From NCBI RefSeq assembly GCF_000346465.2, contig NC_034010.1, forward strand, positions 12,010,945 to 12,074,944: DNA of 64,000 bases, read 5' to 3'. Made by a program: the position numbers and the translations under genes. Source of the DNA: Prunus persica. Taxonomy: Eukaryota; Streptophyta; Magnoliopsida; Rosales; Rosaceae. The notes beneath the pieces are model-generated. The model was not told where the DNA came from. It made no database searches and was given only the letters and a program-made list of their open reading frames with translations. The first letter of the stretch is position 1, and the number at the start of each line of letters is the position of its first letter. Shown piece after piece: positions 33,801-47,775 of this stretch.

Positions 33801-34245
33801 GCAGTCATTGGATTCTCTTGATTTGTCAAGAAACCAGATAGATGGAAGAATTCCGACAAGCCTTGCTCGGATAGATCGTCTTAGTTTCTTGGACCTGTCA
33901 TATAACAACTTGTCTGGCAAAATACCAACAGGCACTCAGCTCCAAAGCTTTGATCCCCTTGATTATGCTGAAAATCCTCAACTATGTGGACCTCCACTTA
34001 AAAAGATGTGTGCTGATCAAAATGAGCCATTGAGCAATGAAGAGGATAAGGATGAGTTTATAACACTGGGATTTTACATCAGTATGGGGATTGGATTTGC
34101 TGCTGGATTTTGGGGAGTTTGCGGCACTTTGATATTCAATAGGTCATGGAGATATGCATACTTGAAGTTCTTGAATGGTTTAAATGATTGGCTCTATGTG
34201 AAGATAGCTTTGAGCAAGCGGCAACTAAAGCTAGCATATGCTTAG
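30880..34245 (+). CDS. LRR receptor-like protein, HcrVf/EIX2 type
   Basis: This intronless gene encodes 1121 residues. A signal peptide (about 1-24) is followed by a His-rich stretch ([10 protein letters not shown]) and an LRR N-cap with paired cysteines ([16 protein letters not shown] to [10 protein letters not shown], about 48-90). About 30 extracellular plant-type LRRs follow. They are interrupted by eight consecutive prolines (403-410) and by the usual non-LRR island before the last repeats (KGRMQTYKSTLGLVKRIDLS). After an acidic juxtamembrane segment (NEEDKDEF) comes one membrane helix with GFAAG (about 1065-1086), then a 35-residue tail without kinase. Known RLPs of this class detect apoplastic pathogen signals and act with SOBIR1 and BAK1-type kinases; ligand and partner here are inference. 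The ATG was chosen because it opens the signal peptide. Confidence 0.93.
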   Translation: MKGDGRCLKLFLALSILFLQNVKGGEVGHSHNHSHSHSLRDAKVTVRCIERERQALLAFKRGLVDEFNLLSTWGSEAEKQDCCRWEGVYCSNQTGHVIQLHLGYSFLDEMFQPAFEYSFQGKMISPKLIELQHLQYLHLASIDFNESQIPDFIGSLTNLRYLSFHSCHLVGQIPSSFGNLTQLQYLDLSYNYQLQPENLNWLVALSSLTDLGLASFDFNWSQIPDFIGSLTNLRNLKLSSCNLVGPIPSSFGNLTQLQHLDLANNQLQPENLNWPPALSSLTDLDLSGNNQNTVLDLASIDFNGSQIPDFIGSLANLRYLSLSSCNLVGQIPSLFGNLTQLQHLDLSGNHLQAENLNWLPALSSLTYLDLSGANLSTVFDWPEAVLNKLPKLEELTLVNCSLPPPPPPPPTLYKTNSSTSLAYVDLSDNHLTSSIFLWLSNYSTSLVALGLSNNHLSGFIPNFIGNMSSLVDLDLSDNQIKGANPNSFARLCNLQTLQLQRNHLSGQLSQLLPRCAQNSLEELYLSNNVLAGSLNNLTSFSSLEVLHLSANQLSGKIPESVGQMSQLYDIDFSMNSLEGVVSETHFSKLSKLEYLDLSSNSLVLNFSSNWVPPFQLRYINLTSCKVGPLFPKWLQTQKHFSLLDISNAGISDSLPSWFWSNFRSADIINLSQNLIRGILTNLTAEFPFYAELHLSSNQIEGPIPSILSQASYLDLSNNNISGSLSFLCASADMSYLNLSSNSFSGELPDCWSHLENNLVMLDLSNNAFSGKIPMTIGSLFQMQTLKLRSNRFVGELPSSLKNCTSLEVIDLGDNKLSGPIPTWLGVSFNNLVILMLSSNHFNGSMPSQLCHLTRIQIMDFSVNNISGSIPKCLNNLTTLAQKGNPSLSSRHSYTRLMGNNTAASANYEDDASFIWKGRMQTYKSTLGLVKRIDLSSNRLTGEIPSEITHLVELVSLNLSRNRLTGQITPEIGNLQSLDSLDLSRNQIDGRIPTSLARIDRLSFLDLSYNNLSGKIPTGTQLQSFDPLDYAENPQLCGPPLKKMCADQNEPLSNEEDKDEFITLGFYISMGIGFAAGFWGVCGTLIFNRSWRYAYLKFLNGLNDWLYVKIALSKRQLKLAYA

Positions 34246-35102
34246 TAGATAAGCTCGCAACGGTACTCTCTCATTCATCATTAATTTTGTTTTATAATTA
34301 TTTTTCTTATTGCATTTTTTCCTTTTCTCCATACTGACGGGTATTAGTTTGTTTACTTTGATATTTAGCTGCAGCATCTAAATTAGGAGAAAAGTAGTTG
34401 TAGCTGAATGCCTTCTTTCAGTTCAAGTGTGGAAGATTGCCAGTAGCCGCACGCACAAGTATCTGGAGAAGAGTTTACGAGTTAATTTGGAGTGCTTAGT
34501 AGGAATAAATATTATTCATATTAGTGTTAATTACTTGTCAGAATAATTAATTCGGAATTCTCCAATTAATGTTTTTTAATATATTTGTTATAGAGAAATA
34601 AACAGATCCATTTTAATCCAAGCTCACTCCGATTAATGTATTAATTCCAGCTATAATGTTATTTTAATGAACTAAGCCAAAGCCAAAGCGGACTTGATTT
34701 CAAATTACAATGTGTGGCTCTGTTTTGGTCATCTATTTGCAACGTACAGCTTCTCCTTGTAAATGCGTGGCTTTGTTTTGGTCATTCTTTCCTTTCATAA
34801 TTCAACATCTTGTTCTGGATTCCTTTTTGTAAACAGACTTTTTGTATTTGGTCTATTTTGTGGATTTTAAGATTGTGTTAGGCTTACTTGTTAGCTGCAA
34901 AATGCCTTGTACCAAAACTAAATGGTTTATCCATACTCTTCTTGGCTTCAAGCTGATATCTCCTAAAGTAGAAATGAAGAAATAAAATAGCTTCTAAATT
35001 ACACGAGATTCTACCCCCAGCTTGCTTGCAGTATATGATACACATATCTAGCACGTTGAATCCATACAGAAAAACCAAAAGCAGCATATGATACACATAT
35101 CT
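34246..35102. other. RLP 3' flank and helicase 3' flank
   Basis: There is no gene here. The part at 34790-34915 is a copy of the sequence at 1366-1500 and 48450-48600 and adjoins the helicase pseudogene, so the three places share an old segment. Codons continue past the expected helicase end to 34884, but that extension has no family similarity. Confidence 0.5.
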
Positions 35103-38836
<3,734 letters not shown>

Positions 38837-39694
38837 TATGAACTTGCAGAGGTCCTATTCATATTCAACACAAAAAATTCATATCAACGGAAATTTCAAA
38901 ATTTATGAGAAGATCATTGCTACATACTGAATAATAAATTTATCACAATAAAGAAACAATTTCTACAACTTCAAACTCACCCACCAAAAAATGAAATTTA
39001 AATCTAAAATTGCATACCAGGAGGATCTGGAGAGTTAATTCAACTAATAATAAAGTAAACTTGGAATGCCAAAAAAAATTCAACTAAAACCCTAAAACCC
39101 AGGAAATAAGAAACGGAAGAGAATAAAAAAGAAATATGAAACAAAATCAAGGAAACTGATCGTTGCTAGAGGGTGGGGGTTCAGTGGATCTTAAATCTGT
39201 GATGAGATGGGGTCGAAGATTAGAATATATTGCAGTAAGACATCATACTTGGGATGAGATGAGATCGAGGATGGTTGCGCGTCAACCGTTGTCACTGTCG
39301 AGAGAGAGAGGAGAGCTGAGCAATATGTATATGGAAGGAAGACGGGGTCGAACAATGGAGTAGTTGACGGTTGAGATGGGCGGATTGTTCGTGGCTGACG
39401 GCTGGAGCGTTTTCTGTTTCAGAAATAATCTCAACTTGAGAACTTGAGATGCAGTGCGCCTGGTGCATCGATACGCCTAAATTTGGGACCTGTGAACAGA
39501 AGAATATTAGGTAAGAAATAAAAAGATGACGAAAATTTTAGAAAATATAGTTAGTGGAGATATTTTTATTTATACAAACAATAATCTAGTTTTTTTTTTT
39601 TTAAATTTATATAATCATTCTAGGCCTACTTTGATTTTTATTTTTTAACAACAACTAGGATATTGGCACCTGAGTTGATCTATAGTATTTTTTA
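38837..39694. other. Upstream flank of the helicase pseudogene
   Basis: It probably includes the old promoter and leader of the helicase. The open frame at 39163-39363 has no recognisable domain and is not called. Nothing else is seen. Confidence 0.4.
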
Positions 39695-41394
39695 TACAAA
39701 TTTAGTTATATACCCAATCTTAGACATAGTCTTATAAAGAAACCTTATATCATTTTAAAATTAAAAACACACCAAAAAAAAACTCAAAAATCGACAGCTG
39801 TCAATTTTATAATTTAATAGTTATTTTTTAGTTTATTTGTGTGTGTAAAATACTTATATTGCCCTTGTACTATGGATTTAAGAGAGAAAAATCAAATCTG
39901 CCAAAAAATCAAATTTGATTTATTTTCTCCTTTCTCGCTGGTGTTTTCTCGATGTTGGAGCTTCCATTGAAGCTCAATCTCAGGTTCAACTATATTATTC
40001 ATCCTCATCTTCGAGCTCTACTCCTCTTTCACCACGCTGTTGTCGTCATCATCGTCCTCTTTATTGTCGTCGTCGTTGTTTGGTTTGGACTTGAGATTTG
40101 TTATCTTTTGCTTCAATTATGTGTTTCTCTTCAGATTTTAGTTTATTTTCGAAATGTATTTTAAGCTTTGATAATTGATTTATCCTCTGTTACTATTTCA
40201 GTTATGGATCTCATTTTTGTTTAACTATGTACTTCTATGACAGAGTATTAACAATGTACTTTTATGACATGATAGTATTAACAATCTGCGCTTTGCTTGT
40301 TTTGAGTTGGTCTGGTTTGTTCTTTCGTCTTTTCTTTGGTGGACATGTATTAGAAATAGCAACAAGACAAGCATTAATTAACATCGTAAACTAGCAGTGT
40401 TATTATTTTAGACTGGAACGTTACAAGGGTAGATATGCATTAGAAATAGGATGTCACTAGACTGGAACATTACACAGGGTAGACATGAATTAGAAATAAG
40501 ATGTCATATTAAACTAGCAATGTTATTACCCTAGACTGGAACATTACCACCATTAATCAACATGACAGTAAACTAGCAATGTTATTACCCTAGACTGAAA
40601 CATTATAGCCATTAGTTAACATGACAATAAACTAGCAGTGTTATTACCCTAGACTGGAACATTATAGCCATTAATCAACATGACAGTAAATTAGCAATGT
40701 TATTACCCCAGACTGGAACATTACAAAATAGCAGTGTTATTACCCTATACTGGAACATTACATGGGTAGACATGCATTAGAAATAGGATATCATAGGAAA
40801 CTAGCAGTGTTATTACCTTAAACTGGAACATTAAAGGGGTAAACATGAACTAGAAATAGGATATCATAGGAAACTAGTAGTGTTATGACATTAGAATGGA
40901 AGTGTTATTACCCTAGACTGGAATATTACGTGGGTAGACATGCATGAGAAATAAGATGTCATAGGAAACTAGCAGTGTTATTACCCTAGACTGCAACATT
41001 ACAGCTATTAATTAACATGACAGTAAACTACAGTGTTATTACTCTAGACTGGAACATTACAGCCATTAATCAATTTGACAATAAAGGTATGGAACATTAC
41101 AGTCATTAATCAACATGACACGTTAATGAAGCTATGATTTTCAAGACATTTTGTTTCTAATGAATTGTTTGGGCTTTTTTTTATAAAATTGGGTTGGGCT
41201 TGTTTTGGGTGCTATTTAAGTTTTTTGTGTTGGGCTTCTTTTAAGTTGATCAATGACAATCACGTAATTTATAGGAACTTCAGCACCAATTTCTTATATA
41301 ATAAATGAGTTTTGGGTGTGTTTCTAAAATACATTCCATGTGGGGTTTTTTTTATAATTTCAGCCCATATTTTGGGTATATTAGTGAAGCTCCC
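39695..41394. mobile_element. 1.7-kb MULE-like element with internal minisatellite
   Basis: A perfect 9-bp target duplication TATTTTTTA flanks it (39686-39694 and 41395-41403). Its ends (ttatatacccaatcttagac on the left; gggagcttcactaatatacc inward from the right) match the 335-bp MITE at 15262-15596 in reverse orientation. No transposase is visible. A 70-codon frame at 39952-40164 is mostly a hydrophobic Val/Ile run encoded by GTC-like repeats and is doubtful. Confidence 0.75.
40382..41125. repeat. Minisatellite with two alternating spacers
   Basis: About eleven copies of the core agcagtgttattaccctaga followed by ctggaacattac are present. They are joined by one of two spacers: gccattaatcaacatgacag (unit near 58 bp) or gggtagacatgcattagaaa with its continuation (unit near 71 bp). 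Copies differ by scattered substitutions and partial deletions. Confidence 0.9.
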
Positions 41395-41403
41395 TATTTT
41401 TTA

Positions 41404-42229
41404 CTCCTTTACGTTAGGTTATTTTTAAAAAAAAATTATTTTATTTTAGAATTAGAAAAGATAATGGATAGGTGTGTTTCATAAAAATAGAATTCATTAT
41501 CTAATTTTTCTTTTAATTTTGATTTTTTTAATATGAAAAAGTGTGAATTTATCATATTATCCTCATTTAATTAATAATTTCAATTCTTAATGTTTGCATT
41601 AACCAAGGACATTTTCTGGTATTTTGAATATTTTACCACTCTCTGCCTTTTACTTTATACAGTCCTGATCTCTTGAACTACAGAGGTCCAAAAGATTTGT
41701 GGTCACTCACCATTATATATAAATTCAACGGTTCCCTCACTCTTGTACGCCTTTTAAGAAACTTTTTTGAACCATAGATAATAATAAAAATACTCTATTT
41801 CATTGAGGAATTGTTATGCATAATAAAATCGTATACACATCACATTGTATTGAAATGTTGTATGGCTAAAAAAAATAAAAATGTTATGTTTCAAGAATGA
41901 TAAATAAATATCATGCATAAAAATGGTGTGTATGGAAGAATCCCATTGTGGAGGCGCATGACCAACTATCATTTGTATGAAATTACTATTTCGATTAGGA
42001 TAATTGATGATCATCGATATCAATCATAATATTAAATTTTTTTTTTCTTTTGGATAATATTATGTTTCTAAAGCATCAACACTGTCATCAAACAATATTA
42101 ACCATTCCAGCATATATTAGTGACTAAACTCTTCTAAGTATGTTGCAATTATCAGATAAGGAGTTAGTAATCATAGAGGAAAATATGCAATTTATATCTT
42201 CTGGCTTGACAATTGCATTTTACATACGT
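41404..42229. other. AT-rich non-coding stretch
   Basis: I see no coding sequence, RNA gene or element end. There are no counterparts elsewhere in the window that I could find. Confidence 0.4.
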
Positions 42230-42840
42230 TGTTTTTCCTGTGATTACTACTTATGTCCTTCGATTGTGTATATATTGTTTGCATGGTAAGTGGAAACCTT
42301 TAGAAGATAAGCTCTCTGTTTGAAATCACATCTGTATTCTTTTAAGGTTTATGTGAAAGATAAATCATGAAGTAGTCTACTAATGTGATAATGGCTCATA
42401 TTTTCACATTTTCCTGTCTTCGAAAATTAGTTGCCTCTATTCTTGAAAACGAATGAAGTGATGGAGAGGTCTTATTATTTTTGGAAAATTTTACAATGTT
42501 CCCACATCCCTGTATTTGACATTGTACGTAGATAATAACATGAGTGACTCCAATACTTCATGTGACAATGAGGTATGAACTTCATCACATTTTGTCTCTT
42601 TCTGGTTATAATAGTCACGATGCATTTCACACATTTGCTGGTTTAGTCAATGATGTTATACTTCAGAATTCAGATAGATTAGAATCAGATGTTTGCTTTC
42701 TCTTTGCTTGTTACCAAATACTTTGTGTGTTTAATATCTTTGTGTGTCTAGTTATCGTGGTTCAATGAAAAAACAAAATAAGAAAAACGAATCTTTTCAC
42801 TTGTGCTGTTTTTGCTCTCTTTGATATTTACTTTCTCAAT
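42230..42840 (+). pseudogene. Partial copy of the P3 intron and pre-exon region
   Basis: It matches 46010-46537 closely, including the short conserved stretch encoding MRYELHHILSLSGYNSHDAFHTFAG. It ends abruptly at ctttctc (about 42838), just before the terminal-exon sequence would begin. This is a truncated duplicate without a usable frame. Confidence 0.6.
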
Positions 42841-42996
42841 GATTTTTTTCAAGAATATCGCTTACCATGAAACGCACTAAACAAAACTCTAAAATACAAC
42901 TATTCATATATTGCTCGAACTCAAATCGTTTTTTCCTCCAACCATACAGACTCAAAAGCAACTTTATTAAATTGTTTAGGAATGGTTCATTCCTAA

Positions 42997-43634
42997 GTGC
43001 CCGTTTGACATTGCTTATTTGGGGTGATAAGTGATTTTTTCAAAATTTTGGGAAGCCCCAGCCCGTTTGGTAAACTATGAGATAATCACTTATTGTTAAA
43101 AATTACTAAGAGAGAAAGCTATAAGGGAAATCAGCTAATAAGGTGCTTTTATTTTGTCACATCCTCGGGATCGGCACCGATGTAGCCCGATATTGTCTGC
43201 TTTGGGCCCCCCATCTTTGCCCTCATAGTTTTGTTTTTGGAAACTCACGAGCAACTTCCCAGTGGATCACCCATTCTGGGATTGGTCTACCTCCAACTCG
43301 CTTAACTTCGGAGTTCTCATGACTCCGAAGCCAGTGAGCTCCCAAAAGGCCTCGTATTAGATGGAGGCAGGAATGTACATAAAAGGCGCATCACTCCCTC
43401 TCCGTTGATCAATGTAGGATGTTACACATTTTTTGATTATGCGAGAATCAGTTTCGAAGAGGCTAGTTTTAATGATTATGCGGGAATCATTTTTCGATTA
43501 TGCGGGAATTAGTACCAACAACACTTATAACAAAAAATTTACCAAATGTCAAACTACTTTCTCTCACAGTTGATTTCTTTTACAGCAAATCTGATAGAGA
43601 TTATTTTCACAGCACAGCAATGCCAAACTGGTTT
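42997..43634. mobile_element. MITE interrupted by a Cassandra LTR
   Basis: The ends are inverted copies: gcccgtttgacattgct at 43000 and, inward from the right, ccagtttggcattgctg. The interior contains repeated gattatgcgggaatca motifs at 43435-43510. The target duplication is not clear, so the superfamily is left open (hAT or Harbinger type). Confidence 0.6.
43155..43426 (-). mobile_element. Solo LTR of a Cassandra-type TRIM with 5S rRNA-like domain
   Basis: The 272-bp unit has TG...CA ends (tgtcacatcc ... ggatgttaca) and near-matching 5-bp flanks (TATTT, CATTT). On the minus strand, 43246-43350 reads as a 5S rRNA relative: gaactccgaagttaagcg, then a box-A-like segment, then atgggtga and ctgggaagt of the internal control region. 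Cassandra elements are known for 5S sequences in their LTRs with potential RNA polymerase III activity. No second LTR lies nearby, so it is solo. Confidence 0.85.
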
Positions 43635-44680
43635 GTTTTGCCATTAAGTTTACTTGACAATTTTTTTGTTAGTAAATTTAGGTTTTGCTCATAAAAAAAC
43701 TTTCACTTTTGGAAAAAGCCAAAGCTTTTTCAAAAAAGACAGAAAAATCTCTCAACTTTCAAACCAAAGACATGCAAATGTAAAGGATTCTTTTGGAAAT
43801 CAAAAAATAAATAAGGGCAATTTTGTCCATTTTGGTTTCTTTTAAAAATTTTCTCTCTCCTTTGGTTTTTTCCAAAGTCTCCCTTTGTTGTTTCATGATT
43901 TAATTTTCTAATTATTTTAACTTTAAAAATTTTAAATTCCAAAATTAACAAGAATGAAAGGAGAATTACCAAAATTAACAAAGTGAGAATGAACAAAAAA
44001 TGATTTTGGTGGATTATTATAGCGTTTGGAGTGAGTTTTGGTGTTTGATCTGATTTTGATTATTTAATAATACTATTTTGGCCACTGGATTTGATTTTGA
44101 GCCATTGGATTTTTTTTTGTATAGTTGAATTTGCTCAAATTAAATCTTAGCCGTTAGGTATTATATAACGATAGAAATTAAAGAAAATGAAACAGTAGTT
44201 TGAAGGAAGCCGTTGGATTCCTACGATCCTTTCATCCCAGCTCATTATGTGTCCTGACGACATGGGCCCCACGTCTTCTCATCCATTAATCCCAACTCAA
44301 TGAACTTCATTTTCAAACCCAACAAAAATAAATAAATAAATAGCCGATCTGATTTGAATGCTCCTCTTTATCATGCATTTTGTTCAGGATAGCGGACTGA
44401 TTGTCTAGGCCAAGTGGGCACAATAGTAGAGATTTTAAAATCAACTTTCTGAACGTAAAATTAAAGTGGCGCGTTTATGAAAAAGTTTCCCTCCTCCTTT
44501 TTCCCCCTCACTCCCCTGGAAGAATACCGGTATATATTTTTCATTTTCCGAATTTCCATTTTCTCTCAACTCAAACATCATTTTCTCTTGTCATCCTCCT
44601 CCTTCAATACAACCCACAACCATTTTTAGCTCGAATCTTCTAAAACTACTACTTCGTTGTAATTGGATATTATTGATTTG
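43635..44680. other. Upstream region of P3
   Basis: It is AT-rich with no recognised gene. Nothing with a clear TATA position can be tied to P3, though pyrimidine-rich leader-like sequence lies at 44490-44640. Confidence 0.35.
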
Positions 44681-45707
44681 ATGGGTAGAGAGCGAGCTTA
44701 TGTCGATGACGATATTGATGAAAGTAAGTTCAAGACTTCGGAAGCAATGAACCGCTACAAGAAAATCTTCAGTGTTCAACGTGTGACGGTTGAGCGGGAG
44801 GTCAAATTCAGTGACTTCAACGATCTTGGGCTTCCCAGAATCTTCAAATCAAGAGGTTGGCTTTTGGCAATGGGTCCTTCAGAGCTTGCTAATATCCAGA
44901 TTGTCCAAGAATTCTAAGCAAACATTCCTCCTTTCTCCGCCGAGCAGAAAACCCCACCTGGGTTGGGCCCTTTTGGTTCTTGTTTGTGGGATGAGACTCT
45001 GCATTTCTCCAGCGGTCGAGAATACCCTGACTCATTTGATGTGTATTTGCGAGGTAAGGTGTTGAATTTCTCTGTTTTTGGCATTGCCCAGTTGCTTAAA
45101 CTTGCTAGGCCAAACCCAAATGAAAAATCACCTGGTTTTCCTGGGCTTCTTGTTGATAACCTTGACTTGAAGTTGGTGAAATCTACTTTGGGTTGGAACA
45201 AGAGGGTCAGGGTTTTGCTTGAACATCGACTTAGTGATTTGTACAAAGTGCTTAACAGCATCGTGAGATATAATATCGATCCTCCTTGTCACGTTATCCC
45301 TTCTTTGCTGAGCCCTGATAGAGCTCGCCTTCTTTATGCCATTGGGAACAATGTGCCCATTGATCTGGCCACCTACATTTTTCGTGCCATCTGCCGTGCT
45401 GCATTCCCAACTTCCATGCCCGACTCCCTGCCTTTTACATCCTTGATCACGCACTTCGCCATGGCTTCTCACGTGCCAGTTGAGCCTACGGATAAGCTTT
45501 ATGCTCCTTGGTCGCCTTTGGACAACATGGATATTTTTGGCTATAGCTTTACTCCATGTTCTCCAGCAGTCAAGCAGCCTCAAGCGGTGGTGAGCCATAC
45601 GCCCAGCATGGCCCTACTTACCAATGACGTTGCTGAGCACAGGGGTGATGTGCACCCCGTTTCCACCCACTCGGTCATCCCATGTTCTTCGAAACAGCCA
45701 TTTGCAG
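44681..45707 (+). pseudogene. Family P, copy P3: plant-transposon-protein-like exon
   Basis: From the ATG at 44681 the frame reads MGRERAYVDDDIDESKF. A region follows that resembles the N-terminal part of the 'putative plant transposon protein' domain (VEREVKFSDFNDLGLPRIF, ELANIQIVQEF). Then come DLYKVLNSIVRYNIDPPC, DRARLLYAIGNNVPIDLATY and LPFTSLITHFAMASHVPVEP. A single in-frame TAA (44915-44917) interrupts it at a conserved aromatic position; otherwise 342 codons are open up to the donor CAG|gtcagt. It could be a recently inactivated gene of transposon origin. It is the best-preserved family member here, and its function is unknown. Confidence 0.7.
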
Positions 45708-45911
45708 GTCAGTCAAATGTTAATAGACAGACATTAACGAGGCTTTAATAGACAGATATTGAGAATCCATTTAATAGACAGATGTTAAGTTATATGTGTG
45801 TGTAAAAGAGTTTATAAAGGAGGCTTAATCAAATGTAATTTTCCTTATATTACACTTGGACATTCAGCTTATTACTGTAAAATGCATAGGCACTTATTGT
45901 TTTTAAGTGCA

Positions 45912-45986
45912 GGTGGTAAAAATTTCCGGGTTTTCGTTGGTAGCATCGTAGTTAGTAACAGAGTTGAACATATAGTAAGCAATTAG
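45912..45986 (+). other. Candidate small exon of P3
   Basis: After an agtgcag acceptor the frame reads GGKNFRVFVGSIVVSNRV and stops at about 45984. Equivalent segments exist in P2 (8874) and P4 (53928), supporting a real short exon that ends one splice form. Confidence 0.4.
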
Positions 45987-46537
45987 GCATTAAACATGTA
46001 ATGTTTCTGTGAGTAGTACTTATGTCCTTCGATTGTGTGTATATTATTTCTGGAATATTTCTGTGGAAACCTTTAGAAGATAAGTATCTGTTTGAAATCA
46101 CATCTGTATTCTTTTGAGGTTTAGTGTGAAAGATAAATCATGAAGTAGTCTACTAATGCGATAATGGCTCATATTTTCACATTTTCCTGTCTTCGAAAAT
46201 TAGTTGCCTCTGTTCTTGAAAACGTATAAAGTGATGGAGAGGTCTTTTTATTTTTGGAAAATTTTACAATGTTCCCACATCTCTGTAGTCTGTATTTGAC
46301 AATGAGGTATGAACTTCATCACATTTTGTCTCTTTCTGGTTATAATAGTCACGATGCATTTCACACCTTTGCTGGTTCAGTCAATGCTGTTATACTTCAG
46401 AATTCAGATAGATTAGAATCAGATGTTTGCTTTCTCTCTGCTTTTTACCAAATACTCTGTCAGTTTAACATCTTTGTGTGTAAACAATATAAGAAAAACG
46501 AATCTTTTCTCTTGTGCTGTTTTTGCTCTCTTTGATG

Positions 46538-47287
46538 TGTTAGGAAATAATCAGTAAATGTTTTATACTATAGGATCACTATTTTATTGCACAACTCTTA
46601 AAATATAAACAGTAGCAAAATTATGAAATCTGTATAAATGTGCAAATATAAATGAAGTATAGAATACTGACTTTTATTGAAGATAGAGGCTTGCGTATTC
46701 GCAATGTCCTAAAGACAGAATTTCGCCTCTTCTCAGTGCTTGAAGTTCAACATGCGTCTATCTCCCAAGATTCAACTATCTATAATTCAAGGGTCCAGCA
46801 CCGGATCCTTGAATTCTGGCGAACGTTGGTGTGCTTCTCTCCAATACAGTAGGTAACTTTAAAATAGTATGAGATAGTTTAAGGAAAAAGATGTACGTCT
46901 TATGGCCTAGGACTTGTAGTTTTATAATAGAATTACACCCCTTCAAAATAGCAGTTAGTATCAGTTATACCTGTTCAAATTCAAACAAAAAGATAAGTCT
47001 TTCTGGTTTGAATTTAACTTCTGCCAAAAGAAATCCAAAAAATAAAAAGTAATTATTTTATTTTCGGGCTAGGTATATTTCTTTTATTTTCCAGAGACCC
47101 CAAGAGCCCCAAGTCTTGATTATTTAAATATTAATATTAATCAAGCAAGCCAACCATGATAGTCTTCACTACCAAGCCCATCAGCCCACCAACCTTTATT
47201 CAATTGATGTTAAGGTTTCATGCTTATAAAGCATATGGAACCTTTTGTTTTCTCCATTGTGGGACATTTGCTTTCAAACTTCCAACA
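46538..47287. mobile_element. 750-bp solo LTR
   Basis: The segment starts TGTTAGGAAA, ends CTTCCAACA and is flanked by TGATG (46533-46537 and 47288-47292). Unit A has the uninterrupted site near 105-112. A second, 3'-truncated copy starts at 62737. There is no internal domain or partner LTR, so this is a solo LTR of an unidentified family. Confidence 0.85.
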
Positions 47288-47326
47288 TGATGTTTACTTT
47301 CTCTCTGTGCTTGTGCTGAAGAAATA

Positions 47327-47775
47327 ATGGAGGCTGAAGAAGAAAATAACGGCAATTTGATTCCTAACTCGCATGCTTGCATAAATCCGTTAACTTCAAC
47401 TTCTGACTCGCATCCAAATAAGAAAGCGAAAAAAGATACATTGGAACATGTAGCTGGTGAGGTGTCAAAGTTACTGCAGGAGTTTTTGGCGAGTCAAATG
47501 AAACAGCTCAAAGGAGAGGAGGTCCTTGGAGTGGTTTCAAAGATACCTAACCTCAGTAGATTGCAAGTTTTTAAGGCTGTACGCATAATATTGAGTGGTA
47601 ACCCAGAAGAATTCTCTCTATTGAAATCTCTTCCTGATGTTGAGAAGACAGAGTGGATACTCTTACTTATTAGTCAATCTAAAGGTAACTTTCTTAGACA
47701 TAAAGCCACTTATCAACATTTACTTTCTCTCAGGAAAAGAAGAAAGTTTGAGATGCGCTATCCCTTCTGGCCATG
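47327..47775 (+). pseudogene. 3' exons of family P, copy P3
   Basis: The exon 47327-47684 starts MEAEEENNGNLIPNSH, then a nuclear-localisation-like NKKAKKD. A helical region follows: LLQEFLASQMKQLKGEEV, SKIPNLSRLQVFKAVRIIL, NPEEFSLLKSLPDVEKTEWI. A donor AAAG|gtaact and an acceptor at 47731-47733 join exon 47734-47775. This is the most intact terminal exon of the family. It may be expressed, but the stop in the upstream exon and the LTR inserted before it argue for decay. Function unknown. Confidence 0.5.

Noticed and set aside
40382..41125. CRISPR-like array
   Set aside because: Repeats and spacers are both repeated and degenerate, spacers are not unique, and the context is a plant transposon.
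43246..43350. A functional 5S rRNA gene
   Set aside because: Only part of the 5S sequence is kept, with many changes, and it lies inside a unit with LTR ends and a near target duplication.
44681..45707. FRIGIDA-like gene
   Set aside because: Considered because of a Frigida-like feel of the helical region, but the motifs (LLYAIGNN, SLITHFAMAS) fit the plant transposon protein domain better.
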